A stretch of 64,000 bases of DNA. Source: Microvirga solisilvae. Its GTDB lineage: Bacteria; Pseudomonadota; Alphaproteobacteria; Rhizobiales; Beijerinckiaceae. Position numbers and translations under genes: made by a program. The notes below the pieces were generated by a model. It was not told the DNA's origin. It saw nothing but the letters and a program-made list of their open reading frames with translations, and did no database searches. Below, one piece after another: positions 37,493 through 46,044 of this stretch; the stretch's first letter is position 1; each line of letters opens with the position of its first letter. The stretch spans positions 146,125 to 210,124 of the forward strand of contig NZ_JAKUCN010000008.1 of NCBI RefSeq assembly GCF_022808595.1. Reading direction: 5' to 3'.

Positions 37493-38683
37493 TCATGCGC
37501 GGTCGAGGGCGGTCACCAAGTCCGCCAGCAGATCCTCGCGATGCTCGAGACCGACGGAGAGACGCACGAGCCCATCCGAAATTCCCATCTCGGCGCGCAG
37601 CTCCGGGGCGAAACGTTGATGGGTTGTGGTGGACGGGTGCGTGACGAGGCTTTTCGCATCTCCGAGATTGTTGGAGATGCGGATGAGACGCAGCGCATTC
37701 ATGAACCGGAACGCAGCTTCCTTTCCGCCTTTCACGTCGAGCGCGATCATCGTGGATGCGCCGCTCATCTGCCTGCGGATCAGATCAGCCTGTGGGTGGT
37801 CGGGGCGGCCTGGATAGGTAAGGTTCGCGAGCTTCGGGTGATTGTGCAGGGCGTCGGCGAGGAAGTGTGCGTTGGCGGTCTGCCTTTCGACGCGAAGGGA
37901 GAGTGTCTCGAGACCCTTCAGCAGAACCCAGGCGTTGAACGGCGAGATCGAGGGACCTGTCATGCGCAGGAATTGCTGCACCTTGTTCTCGATGAAATCG
38001 GTGGAGCCGAGGATCACGCCACCGAGACATCGGCCCTGGCCGTCAATGTGCTTGGTCGCGGAATAGACGACGCAATCGGCGCCGAGGGCGAGGGGCTTCT
38101 GATAAAGAGGCGTGGCAAAGACATTGTCGACGGTGAGCGTTGCGCCCGCTTCGTGGGCAATCTTGGCCACGGCGGCAATATCGATGATCTGCAGGCTCGG
38201 GTTGGAGGGTGTCTCCAGCAGGAAAGCCTTCGTCTCGGGGCGGACCGCTTTTCGCCATGCGTCGATGTCCATGCCGTCGACGAGGGTGCAGGCCACACCG
38301 AAGCGGGGCAGAAAATCCTCCACCACCCAGCGGCAGGAGCCGAAGAGGCCACGGGCCGCCACCACGTGGTCACCCGCCTGAACCTGGCTCACCATGGCCG
38401 CTGTGACCGCCGCCATGCCGCTAGCCGTGGCACGAGCCGTCTCCGCTCCTTCGAGACCGGCCATGCGCTGTTCGAACATGTCGATCGTCGGGTTGGAATA
38501 GCGGCTGTAACTGTAGCCCGGCTCCTCGTTCAGGAAACGCCGCTCGGCGCTCTCCGCGCTTTCATAGACGAAGCCTTGCGTGATGAAGAGCGCCTCGGAG
38601 GTCTCCCCAAAAGGCGTGCGCTGCAGCCCCTCTTGAACGAGGCGGGTTTCCAGGCGGTAGTCGGGGTCGTGGTTCGTGGTCAT
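37493..38683 (-). CDS. metZ: O-succinylhomoserine sulfhydrylase
   Basis: PLP enzyme that makes homocysteine directly from O-succinylhomoserine and sulfide (methionine synthesis). 396 aa with the Cys/Met-metabolism fold: SYSRYSNPTIDMFEQRMAGLEGAE, TASGMAAVTAAM, DNVFATPLYQKPLALGADCVVYSATKHIDG (PLP Lys211), GPSISPFNAWVLLKGLETL and VTHPSTTTHQR. The long RFLNEEPGYSYSR N-terminal motif favours MetZ over cystathionine gamma-synthase. The SAM-II riboswitch often found before metZ/metA in this class is not present; instead a 16-bp palindrome lies 18 bp upstream of the start. No strong Shine-Dalgarno is visible. Confidence 0.9.
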   Translation of the reverse strand: MTTNHDPDYRLETRLVQEGLQRTPFGETSEALFITQGFVYESAESAERRFLNEEPGYSYSRYSNPTIDMFEQRMAGLEGAETARATASGMAAVTAAMVSQVQAGDHVVAARGLFGSCRWVVEDFLPRFGVACTLVDGMDIDAWRKAVRPETKAFLLETPSNPSLQIIDIAAVAKIAHEAGATLTVDNVFATPLYQKPLALGADCVVYSATKHIDGQGRCLGGVILGSTDFIENKVQQFLRMTGPSISPFNAWVLLKGLETLSLRVERQTANAHFLADALHNHPKLANLTYPGRPDHPQADLIRRQMSGASTMIALDVKGGKEAAFRFMNALRLIRISNNLGDAKSLVTHPSTTTHQRFAPELRAEMGISDGLVRLSVGLEHREDLLADLVTALDRA

Positions 38684-38700
38684 AGGGCGATACTAAGTTC

Positions 38701-38716
38701 GTTCTTTAAAAAGAAC
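38701..38716. promoter_or_regulatory. Palindrome upstream of metZ, candidate operator
   Basis: GTTCTTTAAAAAGAAC, a 7-bp inverted repeat with 2-nt centre, 18-33 bp upstream of the metZ start. Its position fits a repressor or activator site overlapping the promoter; it could also be part of a leader hairpin. No match to a named operator is claimed. Confidence 0.4.
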
Positions 38717-38756
38717 AATCGTCTGGATTGGAGAAAATGCTATCTTAGTCACGAGT

Positions 38757-39659
38757 TCAGGAAGCGTGGCCTCGCATTTCCGCGATCAGCCGGGCGACGC
38801 AGGTTTCCAGGGACGTCTGCCATCGCGGGAGGCTTAACCCATGGATCTCTTTAAGCCTCGTACCATCAAGTCTTGAGTTGGGGGGACGTTTGGCAGGGGT
38901 TGGATACTCCGCTGTCGTAATAGGACGCACCCGCGCGACAGGACCGCCATGACGGGCAGATATGGCAAAGATCTCGGAGGCGAATTCGGCCCAGCTGGCA
39001 AATCCTGCCCCAGCCATATGGAAGATGCCCCGGAGCACGCGATCCTGTGGTCTGTCCAAAAGGTTCTTGCCGACAGCCAGGATCCCATCGGCGAGATCCA
39101 GCGCGCTGCTCGGGGAACCGATCTGATCCGCGACGATTCCGATTTCGTCTCGGTCTCCGGCGAGGCGAAGCATCGTCTTCACGAAGTTCTTGCCAAAGGG
39201 GCTGTAAATCCAGGCAGTCCGCAGGATGACATAATCCTCGGCTTCCGTTGCCACAGCCTGTTCGCCGAGGAGCTTCGAACGGCCATAAACGCTCAAAGGA
39301 TTGAATGCGTCACCTTCCCGGTAGGGCCGGTCGAGGCTGCCGTCGAACACGTAATCGGTAGAGAGATGAATAAGGGGCACACCTATCGCAGCCGCGACGC
39401 CCGCCACCACGCCGGCGCCGATGCCATTGATGGCTTCGGCAAGTTCGGGCTCGCTCTCAGCCTGATCGACGGCCGTGTAGGCAGCCGTGTTCACGATAAT
39501 GTCGCCTTTAACCTCGCGGAGAACGTCTTCGATCCCGGACGGATCGGCGAGATCAATCTGAGGCCGTCCGAGCAGAATGGCCTCCGCCTTGTGGGCATGC
39601 GCACGCTCCGCCAATGAGCGGGCGACCTGACCCTCCTTGCCGATGACGATCACACGCAT
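38757..39659 (-). CDS. rfbD: dTDP-4-dehydrorhamnose reductase (RmlD/RfbD family)
   Basis: NAD(P)H-dependent reductase of the last step of dTDP-L-rhamnose synthesis, SDR extended family. The 300-aa product starts MRVIVIGKEGQVARSLAERA (cofactor loop of the G-x-x-G-Q type), has VNTAAYTAVDQAE, STDYVFDG and the catalytic YGRSK (Tyr/Lys), and later RTAWIYSPFGKNFVKTML. The other rml/rfb genes are not in the window. A related sugar-nucleotide or SpsK-like role is possible, but the motif set is that of RmlD. Confidence 0.85.
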   Translation of the reverse strand: MRVIVIGKEGQVARSLAERAHAHKAEAILLGRPQIDLADPSGIEDVLREVKGDIIVNTAAYTAVDQAESEPELAEAINGIGAGVVAGVAAAIGVPLIHLSTDYVFDGSLDRPYREGDAFNPLSVYGRSKLLGEQAVATEAEDYVILRTAWIYSPFGKNFVKTMLRLAGDRDEIGIVADQIGSPSSALDLADGILAVGKNLLDRPQDRVLRGIFHMAGAGFASWAEFASEIFAISARHGGPVARVRPITTAEYPTPAKRPPNSRLDGTRLKEIHGLSLPRWQTSLETCVARLIAEMRGHAS

Positions 39660-39807
39660 AGGGACAACTCTCCTGGCTGTGGCTGCATGACAGCAAGCCC
39701 GAACATTCGGCTCTTGCTGCGCTGCAATATCACACTCCTGTCATTCTTTTGCGCCATTGTCCGATTCGCAACGCGATGTGATGGTTAGGGATGTGATGGA
39801 GGAAGGG

Positions 39808-40038
39808 ATGTACGCTTACAACTTGTTCCGTAGCACGCAGCAGGACGGTCTTGTCTGCGCGGTTCCGGAGGAGCGTTCAGTTCCGGCCTTCGTAACCGGC
39901 CCGCATTGGCAGTTTGGCGGCCGTCTCGATAAGGACGACGCTCCTCTCGGATTCGACAAGCAGGCGGCGATGACAGGCGTCCGCTTCAACGGCTTCTATC
40001 TCTTCGCCAGCTTCCCTAAGGAAGAGACGCATCAATAA
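39808..40038 (+). CDS. Small hypothetical protein, 76 aa
   Basis: Not recognised. The frame is open from 39757; ATG 39808 is preferred because GGAGGAAGGG lies directly before it, with ATGs at 39781 and 39796 as alternatives. The product (YNLFRSTQQDGLVCAVPEE, GPHWQFGGRLDKDDAPLGFD) is soluble with a conserved-looking centre and ends before an MFS gene. It is divergent from rfbD. Confidence 0.6.
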   Translation: MYAYNLFRSTQQDGLVCAVPEERSVPAFVTGPHWQFGGRLDKDDAPLGFDKQAAMTGVRFNGFYLFASFPKEETHQ

Positions 40039-40170
40039 GCTGGGCTGATCGATTCCATGAAACTTTTTGAAGAGGCTTCCGCGCAGGGCTGATCAGGCTT
40101 GATCTGGCAGGACGTCTGCTCTCTACTTCGAGGGCACGGCGTCCGCCGCTGCCTTTTTCTTGCGTCGATT

Positions 40171-41469
40171 GTGAACTCATCTCTTGCTCTTATTTGGACC
40201 GTAACCGCCGCAACCACCTTGTTGCAGGCAGGCAATGGTCTTCTTACCGCCTTGATGCCGCTGCGCATGCAGGCGGAAGGCTTGTCCGTCACGGCGATCG
40301 GCATTGTTGCCGCCACCTACGGCCTCGGGTTCTCGACGGGCTGTTTCATCGCTCCCGCCTTCATCCGCCATGTGGGCTATATCCGAGCCTTCGCCAGCCT
40401 TGCGGCCATGGTCGCGGTGATCGTGCTGGGGATGACCCAGGCCCACACCACTCTGGCGTGGCTCATACTACGGGGCCTCATGGGCGTGATGCTGGCCTGC
40501 ATCTTCACGGTGACCGACGGGTGGATCAGCGCCCGCGCCACCTCAAGCCATCGTGGACGCATTCTTTCACTCTACATGATCTGCACGAAGGTCGCGCTGA
40601 TGCTGTCGCCACTCGGCATCAGCTTCGGTGATATCCGGACCGATGGGCTCTTCATGGCCGTGAGCGCGATCCTTTCCCTTTCGCTGCTTCCGATTGCCGC
40701 CACGACGACCAAGGAGCCGCCCGCGCCACAGGGCGTGAAGATCGAGGTTCGCAATCTCTTCGCGGTAGCGCCGTCGGCCATCGTCGGCTCCTTCGTGGTC
40801 GGGCTCGTCAATGGACCGGTGATCGCCATCACGCCCGTCTTCGGCGTCAGCATCGGCTTGAGCCAGGAACAGGCGGCGGCTCTGCTTTTCGCCCTGCAGG
40901 CGGGAAGCCTCGTGATGCAATGGCCGCTCGGCTGGCTCTCCGACCGGGCTGATCGCCGCTACTTGATCGCAGGACTGGCGGGGGGCGCGAGCCTCATCTC
41001 GCTGCTTATCCTCATCGCCAGCGCGCAGGGCGCGCATCAGACGATCCTCTGGAGCTTCGCCGCCTGGGGCGGCCTGTCGCTCTGCATCTATTCAGTGTGC
41101 GTTGCCCATGCCTGCGACATCGTCGATCCGGGACGGATCGTGTCGACCATCGGAACGCTGCTTTTCGCATGGGCTGTCGGCGTGACCATCGGCCCGCTTT
41201 TCGGCGCGGCCGCGATGGAGATGCTCGGACCGCAGGGCCTCTTCATTTACGCGGCGCTGGCATCGTTCGGGCTTGCTCTCTTCATCATCCTGCGCATCGT
41301 GCAGGTTCAGCGCCCACCTTCGAAGACAGGGTTCGTCAATATCTCGCCCACCAGCTCTGCATCTCCCGCCGTAGCTGCCCTCGCCGAGGCGACAACCAGC
41401 ACTGCCGAAGAGAGTGCAACGGATCAGAAAGCGGCATCCGCCGTCATACGCGAAGAGACACCCTCGTAG
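40171..41469 (+). CDS. MFS transporter, YcaD-like
   Basis: Major facilitator permease with twelve helices. Start is uncertain: GTG 40171 places the first helix (SLALIWTVTAATTLLQAGNGLLTALMP) near the N-terminus as usual for the family, but the frame is open to a TTG at 40099 and neither has a good ribosome site. The sequence contains TYGLGFSTGCFIAPAFIRHVGYIRAFA and RGLMGVMLACIFTVTDGWISARA, followed by the inter-domain loop and FALQAGSLVMQWPLGWLSDRADRR (motif A repeat). A 60-residue Ser/Ala/Thr/Glu-rich cytoplasmic tail follows the last helix. Its last 46 bp overlap the converging lytic transglycosylase gene. Substrate unknown. Confidence 0.85.
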   Translation: MNSSLALIWTVTAATTLLQAGNGLLTALMPLRMQAEGLSVTAIGIVAATYGLGFSTGCFIAPAFIRHVGYIRAFASLAAMVAVIVLGMTQAHTTLAWLILRGLMGVMLACIFTVTDGWISARATSSHRGRILSLYMICTKVALMLSPLGISFGDIRTDGLFMAVSAILSLSLLPIAATTTKEPPAPQGVKIEVRNLFAVAPSAIVGSFVVGLVNGPVIAITPVFGVSIGLSQEQAAALLFALQAGSLVMQWPLGWLSDRADRRYLIAGLAGGASLISLLILIASAQGAHQTILWSFAAWGGLSLCIYSVCVAHACDIVDPGRIVSTIGTLLFAWAVGVTIGPLFGAAAMEMLGPQGLFIYAALASFGLALFIILRIVQVQRPPSKTGFVNISPTSSASPAVAALAEATTSTAEESATDQKAASAVIREETPS

Positions 41470-42530
41470 CGATCGAGGCGCTTGTCGATCATCGCGTCGA
41501 TCTTGCCGTAGACTTCCGACACGGTGAGCTCGCGTGTCTTCTTGCCGCTCTTGGTGAAGAACAGCGACTTGTTCGAACGCGCCGCCGCCGGGAAGGCGCT
41601 GCCCGCGCTCTTCTTCGGCTTGTCGTCGACGAGCGCGATGAACCTGCTCGCACTGTCCACGCCGAAGAAGTGGGAGAGATAGAACTCCGACCGGCTGAGC
41701 TTGCGGCCAAGGCGCTTTTCGATCTTGTCCTTGTCCCGCTGCATCATTTCTGCGGCCATGAGCGCGGAGATGTAAGGATTGCGGCGCAGACCCAGGATAT
41801 GCTCGTGCTTGGTCGCAGCCGGCACCGAAAGTTTGCCCGTCGGTCCTTCGATGGCCGCAGCCTCCATGAACAGGCCGTGCTTGGGCCCGAACGAGCGCAC
41901 GGCTTCCAGCCAAGTGCTGGAGATGAACTGGAACAGACCGACCGCCGAGGAGGTCGATGCCTTGTTACCCGGCAGGAAGCTCGATTCCTTGTCCGCCAGC
42001 GCCATCATGTAAACAGGGTCGGCGCCCGTCACCTTGGATGCCTGCATGATCGTCTCCACGATCCAGACCGGCACTCGCATCTCCTCGAACTCCACGTATT
42101 CGTCCGGCGTCACATCAACGTCGTCTTCCGCGTCGCCTTCCGCAGCAGGCGGGTTGGTGAGCGGGATGGAAGTAATGAACAGCTCCTGCAGCTGCGAATA
42201 GGTGAGCTGTTGCACCGGCTCCGCAATCGCGACGTTCTCCATAGGATCCGTGGAGGGGAGGGGTATCGTCCATTCGGACGTCTCTACGACGCCATGCGAA
42301 GAGTTCATCTGGAACGGCGAAGCGGCAAGGGCCGATGGCATTCCCGCACCTGTCGTCATGCAGATGCCAAGGCCTGCACACGCAAAAAGATTGGCGGCCG
42401 CCTTGCGTTTGCAGATGAGCGAAAGCTTTCGCAGAGTCTCGCGCGGTCGAAGCTCAAGTCGAGCAATATCTCTGTGGCTAAAAACCGATGACTGGCATGC
42501 GCTGAAAAGCGCTGTCAGAACAATCTGCAT
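41424..42530 (-). CDS. Lytic transglycosylase (SLT domain) protein
   Basis: Predicted murein lytic transglycosylase, 368 aa from ATG 42530 (frame open to 42605; no clear Shine-Dalgarno for either). A signal-like helix (ANLFACAGLGICMTTGAGMPSALAAS) begins unusually far in, after about 45 basic residues, so the start may be wrong. A Pro/acidic stretch precedes the SLT domain: MMALADKESSFLPGNKASTSSAVGLFQFISSTWLEAV contains the catalytic Glu (about 182) and the GLFQ motif; later ALMAAEMMQRDKDKIEKRLGR and SEFYLSHFFGVDSASRFIAL complete the fold. The C-terminus is basic. The last 46 bp overlap the MFS gene tail to tail. Confidence 0.85.
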   Translation of the reverse strand: MQIVLTALFSACQSSVFSHRDIARLELRPRETLRKLSLICKRKAAANLFACAGLGICMTTGAGMPSALAASPFQMNSSHGVVETSEWTIPLPSTDPMENVAIAEPVQQLTYSQLQELFITSIPLTNPPAAEGDAEDDVDVTPDEYVEFEEMRVPVWIVETIMQASKVTGADPVYMMALADKESSFLPGNKASTSSAVGLFQFISSTWLEAVRSFGPKHGLFMEAAAIEGPTGKLSVPAATKHEHILGLRRNPYISALMAAEMMQRDKDKIEKRLGRKLSRSEFYLSHFFGVDSASRFIALVDDKPKKSAGSAFPAAARSNKSLFFTKSGKKTRELTVSEVYGKIDAMIDKRLDRYEGVSSRMTADAAF

Positions 42531-42923
42531 TCGAATAGGCCCCCGGAAACGACTGCTTCTCCGTTTGCACGGTCTTCGCAGTCCTTCTTCATTTAACGAG
42601 GGCAAGTATGTGCTAGGTCGATATGACCAGAATAGGTCAGCTTGACCTTGGACTAGGCAAATACTCCATCCTGCGACGAACCGTCACCCGTATGAATGGA
42701 GGGGAAACCCTTTGTTTGAAGGGGATTCTGAACCTTGGCGTCTGGTAAATGCTGTCGATTAATGATCGTGCCGCAAGGGAATGTGCGGCGTCAAATATCA
42801 GCATTAAAAGCGTGGCGCTGCGCTGACTGCACCAAAATGACATAATTCGGAAGCGCAAAATGAAAGAGGTTCAGACACCATGAGATGCCTGAACCTCGGC
42901 TTTAGGTACGCTCGTTGCAGCTC
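42531..42923. other. Intergenic region between btuB 3' end and transglycosylase
   Basis: About 390 bp. A 73-residue minus-strand frame (42637-42858) has no ribosome site or recognisable motif and is not called. The region presumably contains the transglycosylase promoter and the btuB terminator (a weak hairpin near 42880-42900, AGGTTCAGACACC... CCTGAACCT). Confidence 0.45.
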
Positions 42924-44900
42924 TTACCAGGTCGCGCGCAGGCCCGCATAGAAGGAGCGACCGGCGGTGCCGTAATCGTACACTTCCTGATAATCCGCAT
43001 CGGTCAGGTTCTCCGCGCGGGCATAGATGCTGAACGTGTCGTTGAGCTTGTAATCCGCATAGACATCGAAGCGCGCATAGGGAGCAAGCTCATAGACCTC
43101 GCCCGGCGAGGAGAAGCGGCTTCCCACGAGCACGATGGACGGCTCGATCGACAGGCCCTGGATCGGCGTGAACTCGAAGCCGAGACGGCCCTGATGTTCC
43201 GGACGGCGCGCCAGGCGCAGATCCGTCTCCTCGTCGAAGGCTTCGAGATAGGTGTAGGTCGCCTTCATCCGGAACCATGAAGGAACGACATCAACGTCCG
43301 CAGAGAGTTCGATGCCGCTGGTGCGTGCGCGATTGACGTTGATGAAGCAGCCGAATGTCTGCTCGGGACGGCAGGTATCGGCGATGCCGTAGGCGATCAG
43401 GTTGCGGAAGCGGTTGGCGAAGAAGGTGGCGGAGAGCAGAACGCGGTCATCAGCGAGGCTCTGGTCGATACCGACGTCAAAGCCGATTGAGCGCTCGGAT
43501 TCAAGCCCCGCCGTTCCGGAGAACGGGTCGAACTTCTGGTACAGCGTGGGAGCCTTCGCGCCTGTGCCGACGCTTGTGCGCAGCTTCGTGCCAGAGTTCG
43601 GAATTTCGTAAGCTGCCGTTGCACGCCAAGTTCCGAAGGAATCGCCGTCCTCGATGTCGTCGATACGGCCGCCGAGCGAGAGATGCAGATTCTCGATGGG
43701 GCTGAATTGATGCAGCGCATAGACGGAGCGTGTGTTCTGGGAGGCGTCGACATTCTCGATTTCGTTGGTCGGGAACGGCAGCACGCTGCGCGATGTGCTG
43801 AGCAAGGTTTCCTGCTCGGTCTTCGCGCCGAAGGTGAGAAGGCCGAAGGAGCCGAGCTTGAGATCGCCCTGATATTCAGCCGAGAGGCGACCGCCCTCAT
43901 AGCCGTATTCATCCCAATAGAGACTCGGGAGGAAGTAGGAACCGATGAGCTTGTAGTCGCGATCCGTGCGGCTTCCCGAAACGAGGAAGGTGTTCTTGAG
44001 AATACCTTCGAAGGTGCTGGCCGTGAGGCGCGCATGGCCTTCGTACAATTGCTGCCGGGTTTTTGAAGGACCATCGGGCAGGAATTCGAAAGAGGATACG
44101 CTATTGTCGATCGCGGCATTGTTGCGGCTCATATAACCGCCAACCTCGAACTCGACATCGGGTGAGATGGCAACGGAGACGCGGCCTGCCGCACCGACAC
44201 GCTGCGCACCATCTTTCTCAAGAGGAGAGGACAAGGTGTCCTCGATGCGGCCGATGCGATAGCCGTAGCGCGAGAAGCCGCTGGTGTCGAAGCCTGTCGT
44301 CGAGAAAGCATAGGACACAGGACCGGTGCTGCCGGAGACGGCGGCGCGTCCGGCAGCCGTGCCGTAGCTGCCGCCCTCGACGCCGACGCTGAAGCGCGGT
44401 GCACCCTTGCCCTTGCGGGTGATGATGTTGATCACGCCACCGATGGCATCGGAGCCGTAGATGGCGGATTGCGGACCACGCAGAACCTCGATGCGCTCGA
44501 TATCGACGGCCGCGAGGTTGGAGAAGTCGAACTCGCCGGAATCCGTCGAGGGATCGTTCACGCGAATGCCGTCGATGAGAACGAGGGTATGGCCGGATTC
44601 AGCGCCGCGGAGGCGGACCGTGGTGGTGGCGCCGGCGCCGCCCGTTTCGGTCACCGTGACGCCGGGCACGCGGCGCAGCACTTCCGCCGGGCTCTTCAGG
44701 GATTCCTTTTCGATGTCCTCGGCCGTGATCACCGAGATCGCGCTGCCTGCTTCGGAAATCGCAAGCGGCGAGCGCGTGGCGGTGACGACGAAGTCGGGGA
44801 GGGGAATCGGATCGGTGACGGTTTGGGCGTGAACTGCGCCGAGAGAAAGCGCGCAAAAAGACACGGATGCCGCGAGCATGCGGCACGAAGGCACGAACAT
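42924..44900 (-). CDS. btuB: TonB-dependent vitamin B12 receptor (BtuB-like)
   Basis: Outer-membrane receptor, 658 aa from ATG 44900 (GGAGGTCTCA upstream). In order: signal peptide (ending AVHAQ), TonB box region DFVVTATRSP, plug domain (VLRRVPGVTVTETGGAGATTTVRLRGAESGHTLVLIDGIRV cited in part: VLRRVPGVTV, TTTVRLRG, TLVLIDGIRVNDP), IERIEVLRGPQSAIYGSDAIGG, then the 22-strand barrel ending in YGTAAGRSFYAGLRATW with the aromatic C-terminus. The leader carries a cobalamin riboswitch, and a BtuF-like gene and cobU/cobP follow on the other side, so B12 or a corrinoid is the likely ligand. Confidence 0.93.
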   Translation of the reverse strand: MFVPSCRMLAASVSFCALSLGAVHAQTVTDPIPLPDFVVTATRSPLAISEAGSAISVITAEDIEKESLKSPAEVLRRVPGVTVTETGGAGATTTVRLRGAESGHTLVLIDGIRVNDPSTDSGEFDFSNLAAVDIERIEVLRGPQSAIYGSDAIGGVINIITRKGKGAPRFSVGVEGGSYGTAAGRAAVSGSTGPVSYAFSTTGFDTSGFSRYGYRIGRIEDTLSSPLEKDGAQRVGAAGRVSVAISPDVEFEVGGYMSRNNAAIDNSVSSFEFLPDGPSKTRQQLYEGHARLTASTFEGILKNTFLVSGSRTDRDYKLIGSYFLPSLYWDEYGYEGGRLSAEYQGDLKLGSFGLLTFGAKTEQETLLSTSRSVLPFPTNEIENVDASQNTRSVYALHQFSPIENLHLSLGGRIDDIEDGDSFGTWRATAAYEIPNSGTKLRTSVGTGAKAPTLYQKFDPFSGTAGLESERSIGFDVGIDQSLADDRVLLSATFFANRFRNLIAYGIADTCRPEQTFGCFINVNRARTSGIELSADVDVVPSWFRMKATYTYLEAFDEETDLRLARRPEHQGRLGFEFTPIQGLSIEPSIVLVGSRFSSPGEVYELAPYARFDVYADYKLNDTFSIYARAENLTDADYQEVYDYGTAGRSFYAGLRATW

Positions 44901-44952
44901 TGAGACCTCCAGCCCGCCCCACCGGCGAGCAATACGGGTTTGCGTTTTCAAC

Positions 44953-45142
44953 GCCGGCCGGTCTCCTGGCTTGCGGGTCGTTGCGAGCAATCCGCCTTCC
45001 CAAATCCTCTTGAGCTTGTCTCGCCCAAAGATTCAGTGGCATGAAGGATTGCCGCTCGCCGCTTACAGTTGCGGGGGCAGCCACGGAATAGGACAAGGTC
45101 CGCACCGTGTTCCCGTTTCACCTCGTTGCTACGAGGCACCAA
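44953..45142 (-). ncRNA. Cobalamin (B12) riboswitch upstream of btuB
   Basis: On the minus strand the conserved elements occur in order: GGTGCCTCG at the 5' end, GAAACGGGAACACGGTG, the B12 box-like CCGTGGCTGCCCCCGCAACTGTAAGCGG (cited here as GCTGCCCCCGCAACTGTAAG), GCCACTG, GGGAAGGCGG, and the 3' CCCGCAAGCCAGGAGACC. This is the adenosylcobalamin riboswitch family. It ends ~50 nt before the btuB start and presumably represses btuB when B12 is present. Its 5' end lies only ~35 bp from the start of the divergent BtuF-like gene. Confidence 0.95.
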
Positions 45143-45174
45143 CGTTGGACCCTCTCTTTACGGGCTCGTCATTC

Positions 45175-46032
45175 ATGCCGCAACTATGCTTCGGTCGGTT
45201 TTCCAGATGGATGTGGCCAATCTGCATCGCCCTTCTTCTGGGGAGTGGTGCAGGCGAGGCGCAGGCGAAGCCGAGGCGGGTGGTATCCCTCAACCTGTGC
45301 ACCGATGAAATGTTGCTGGCTCTGGGGGACCGCGAGCAGATCGCCTCCTTGAGCTTCCTGATCAATGACCCGTCGATCTCGATCATGGTTGACGAAGCGA
45401 AAGGGCTGCCCGTGAACGACGGTCGAGCCGAGTCGATCCTGTTCGAGTGTGCCGATCTCGTGCTGACAGGCACCTTCGGCCAGCATCATCAGGCTGCCCT
45501 TTTGAAGGCGCAGGGGCTCGAGGTCATGACACTTGGGCCTTGGACCAGCCTTGCGGACGGGCGTGAGCAGATCCGCAGCCTAGCGCGCGCTCTCGGCCAC
45601 CCGGAACGCGGCGAGGCGCTGCTTGGCGAAATCGATGCTACACTCCGGCGCACGAAGGATATCGTTTCGAAACAGCCCTCCATTCTGGTCTATGACCGGG
45701 GCGGCTGGGTCTCGGCGGCCAATTCGCCTATGAACGAACTCTTGGCCCATATGGGTTTCAAACCGCATCACGAAGCTCTGGGCCTTCCTTATGGAGGCGT
45801 GGCGCGCCTTGAATCCATCGTCACTGCGCCACCCGATTACCTGCTCGTCGACGAGGATGCCCGGACTACTGTTGATAATGGAACGGCACTCTTCTCCCAC
45901 CCCGCGCTCCTGAACGCCGTGCCCCTTGCGCGCCGCCTCGTCGTGCCCGGCAGGCTCACGATCTGCGGAGGCCCCTCGACGCCTGCGGCGATCGATGCGC
46001 TCGCGGCGGAGGTGAGGGCAAAGGTCCGTTGA
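45175..46032 (+). CDS. Cobalamin/iron-complex binding protein, BtuF-like
   Basis: Periplasmic substrate-binding protein of the helical-backbone (class III, BtuF/FhuD) type, 285 aa. Signal peptide (MWPICIALLLGSGAGEAQA) after a short N-terminal extension; ATG 45211 is an alternative start. The mature part begins RRVVSLNLCTDEMLLALGDREQIASL, the usual first lobe, then ADLVLTGTFGQHHQAALLKAQGLEV and, in the second lobe, SILVYDRGGWVSAANSPMNELLAHMGF. Next to btuB and cobU/cobP, so a corrinoid ligand is inferred. No BtuCD permease/ATPase genes are in the window. The gene has no riboswitch on its own strand. Confidence 0.85.
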   Translation: MPQLCFGRFSRWMWPICIALLLGSGAGEAQAKPRRVVSLNLCTDEMLLALGDREQIASLSFLINDPSISIMVDEAKGLPVNDGRAESILFECADLVLTGTFGQHHQAALLKAQGLEVMTLGPWTSLADGREQIRSLARALGHPERGEALLGEIDATLRRTKDIVSKQPSILVYDRGGWVSAANSPMNELLAHMGFKPHHEALGLPYGGVARLESIVTAPPDYLLVDEDARTTVDNGTALFSHPALLNAVPLARRLVVPGRLTICGGPSTPAAIDALAAEVRAKVR

Positions 46033-46044
46033 AACACGAAGAGC

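Noticed and set aside
38684..38756. SAM-II riboswitch before metZ
   Set aside because: None of the conserved core sequences could be found on the relevant strand.
42637..42858. 73-aa minus-strand frame between transglycosylase and btuB genes
   Set aside because: No ribosome site, no recognisable motif; likely chance.
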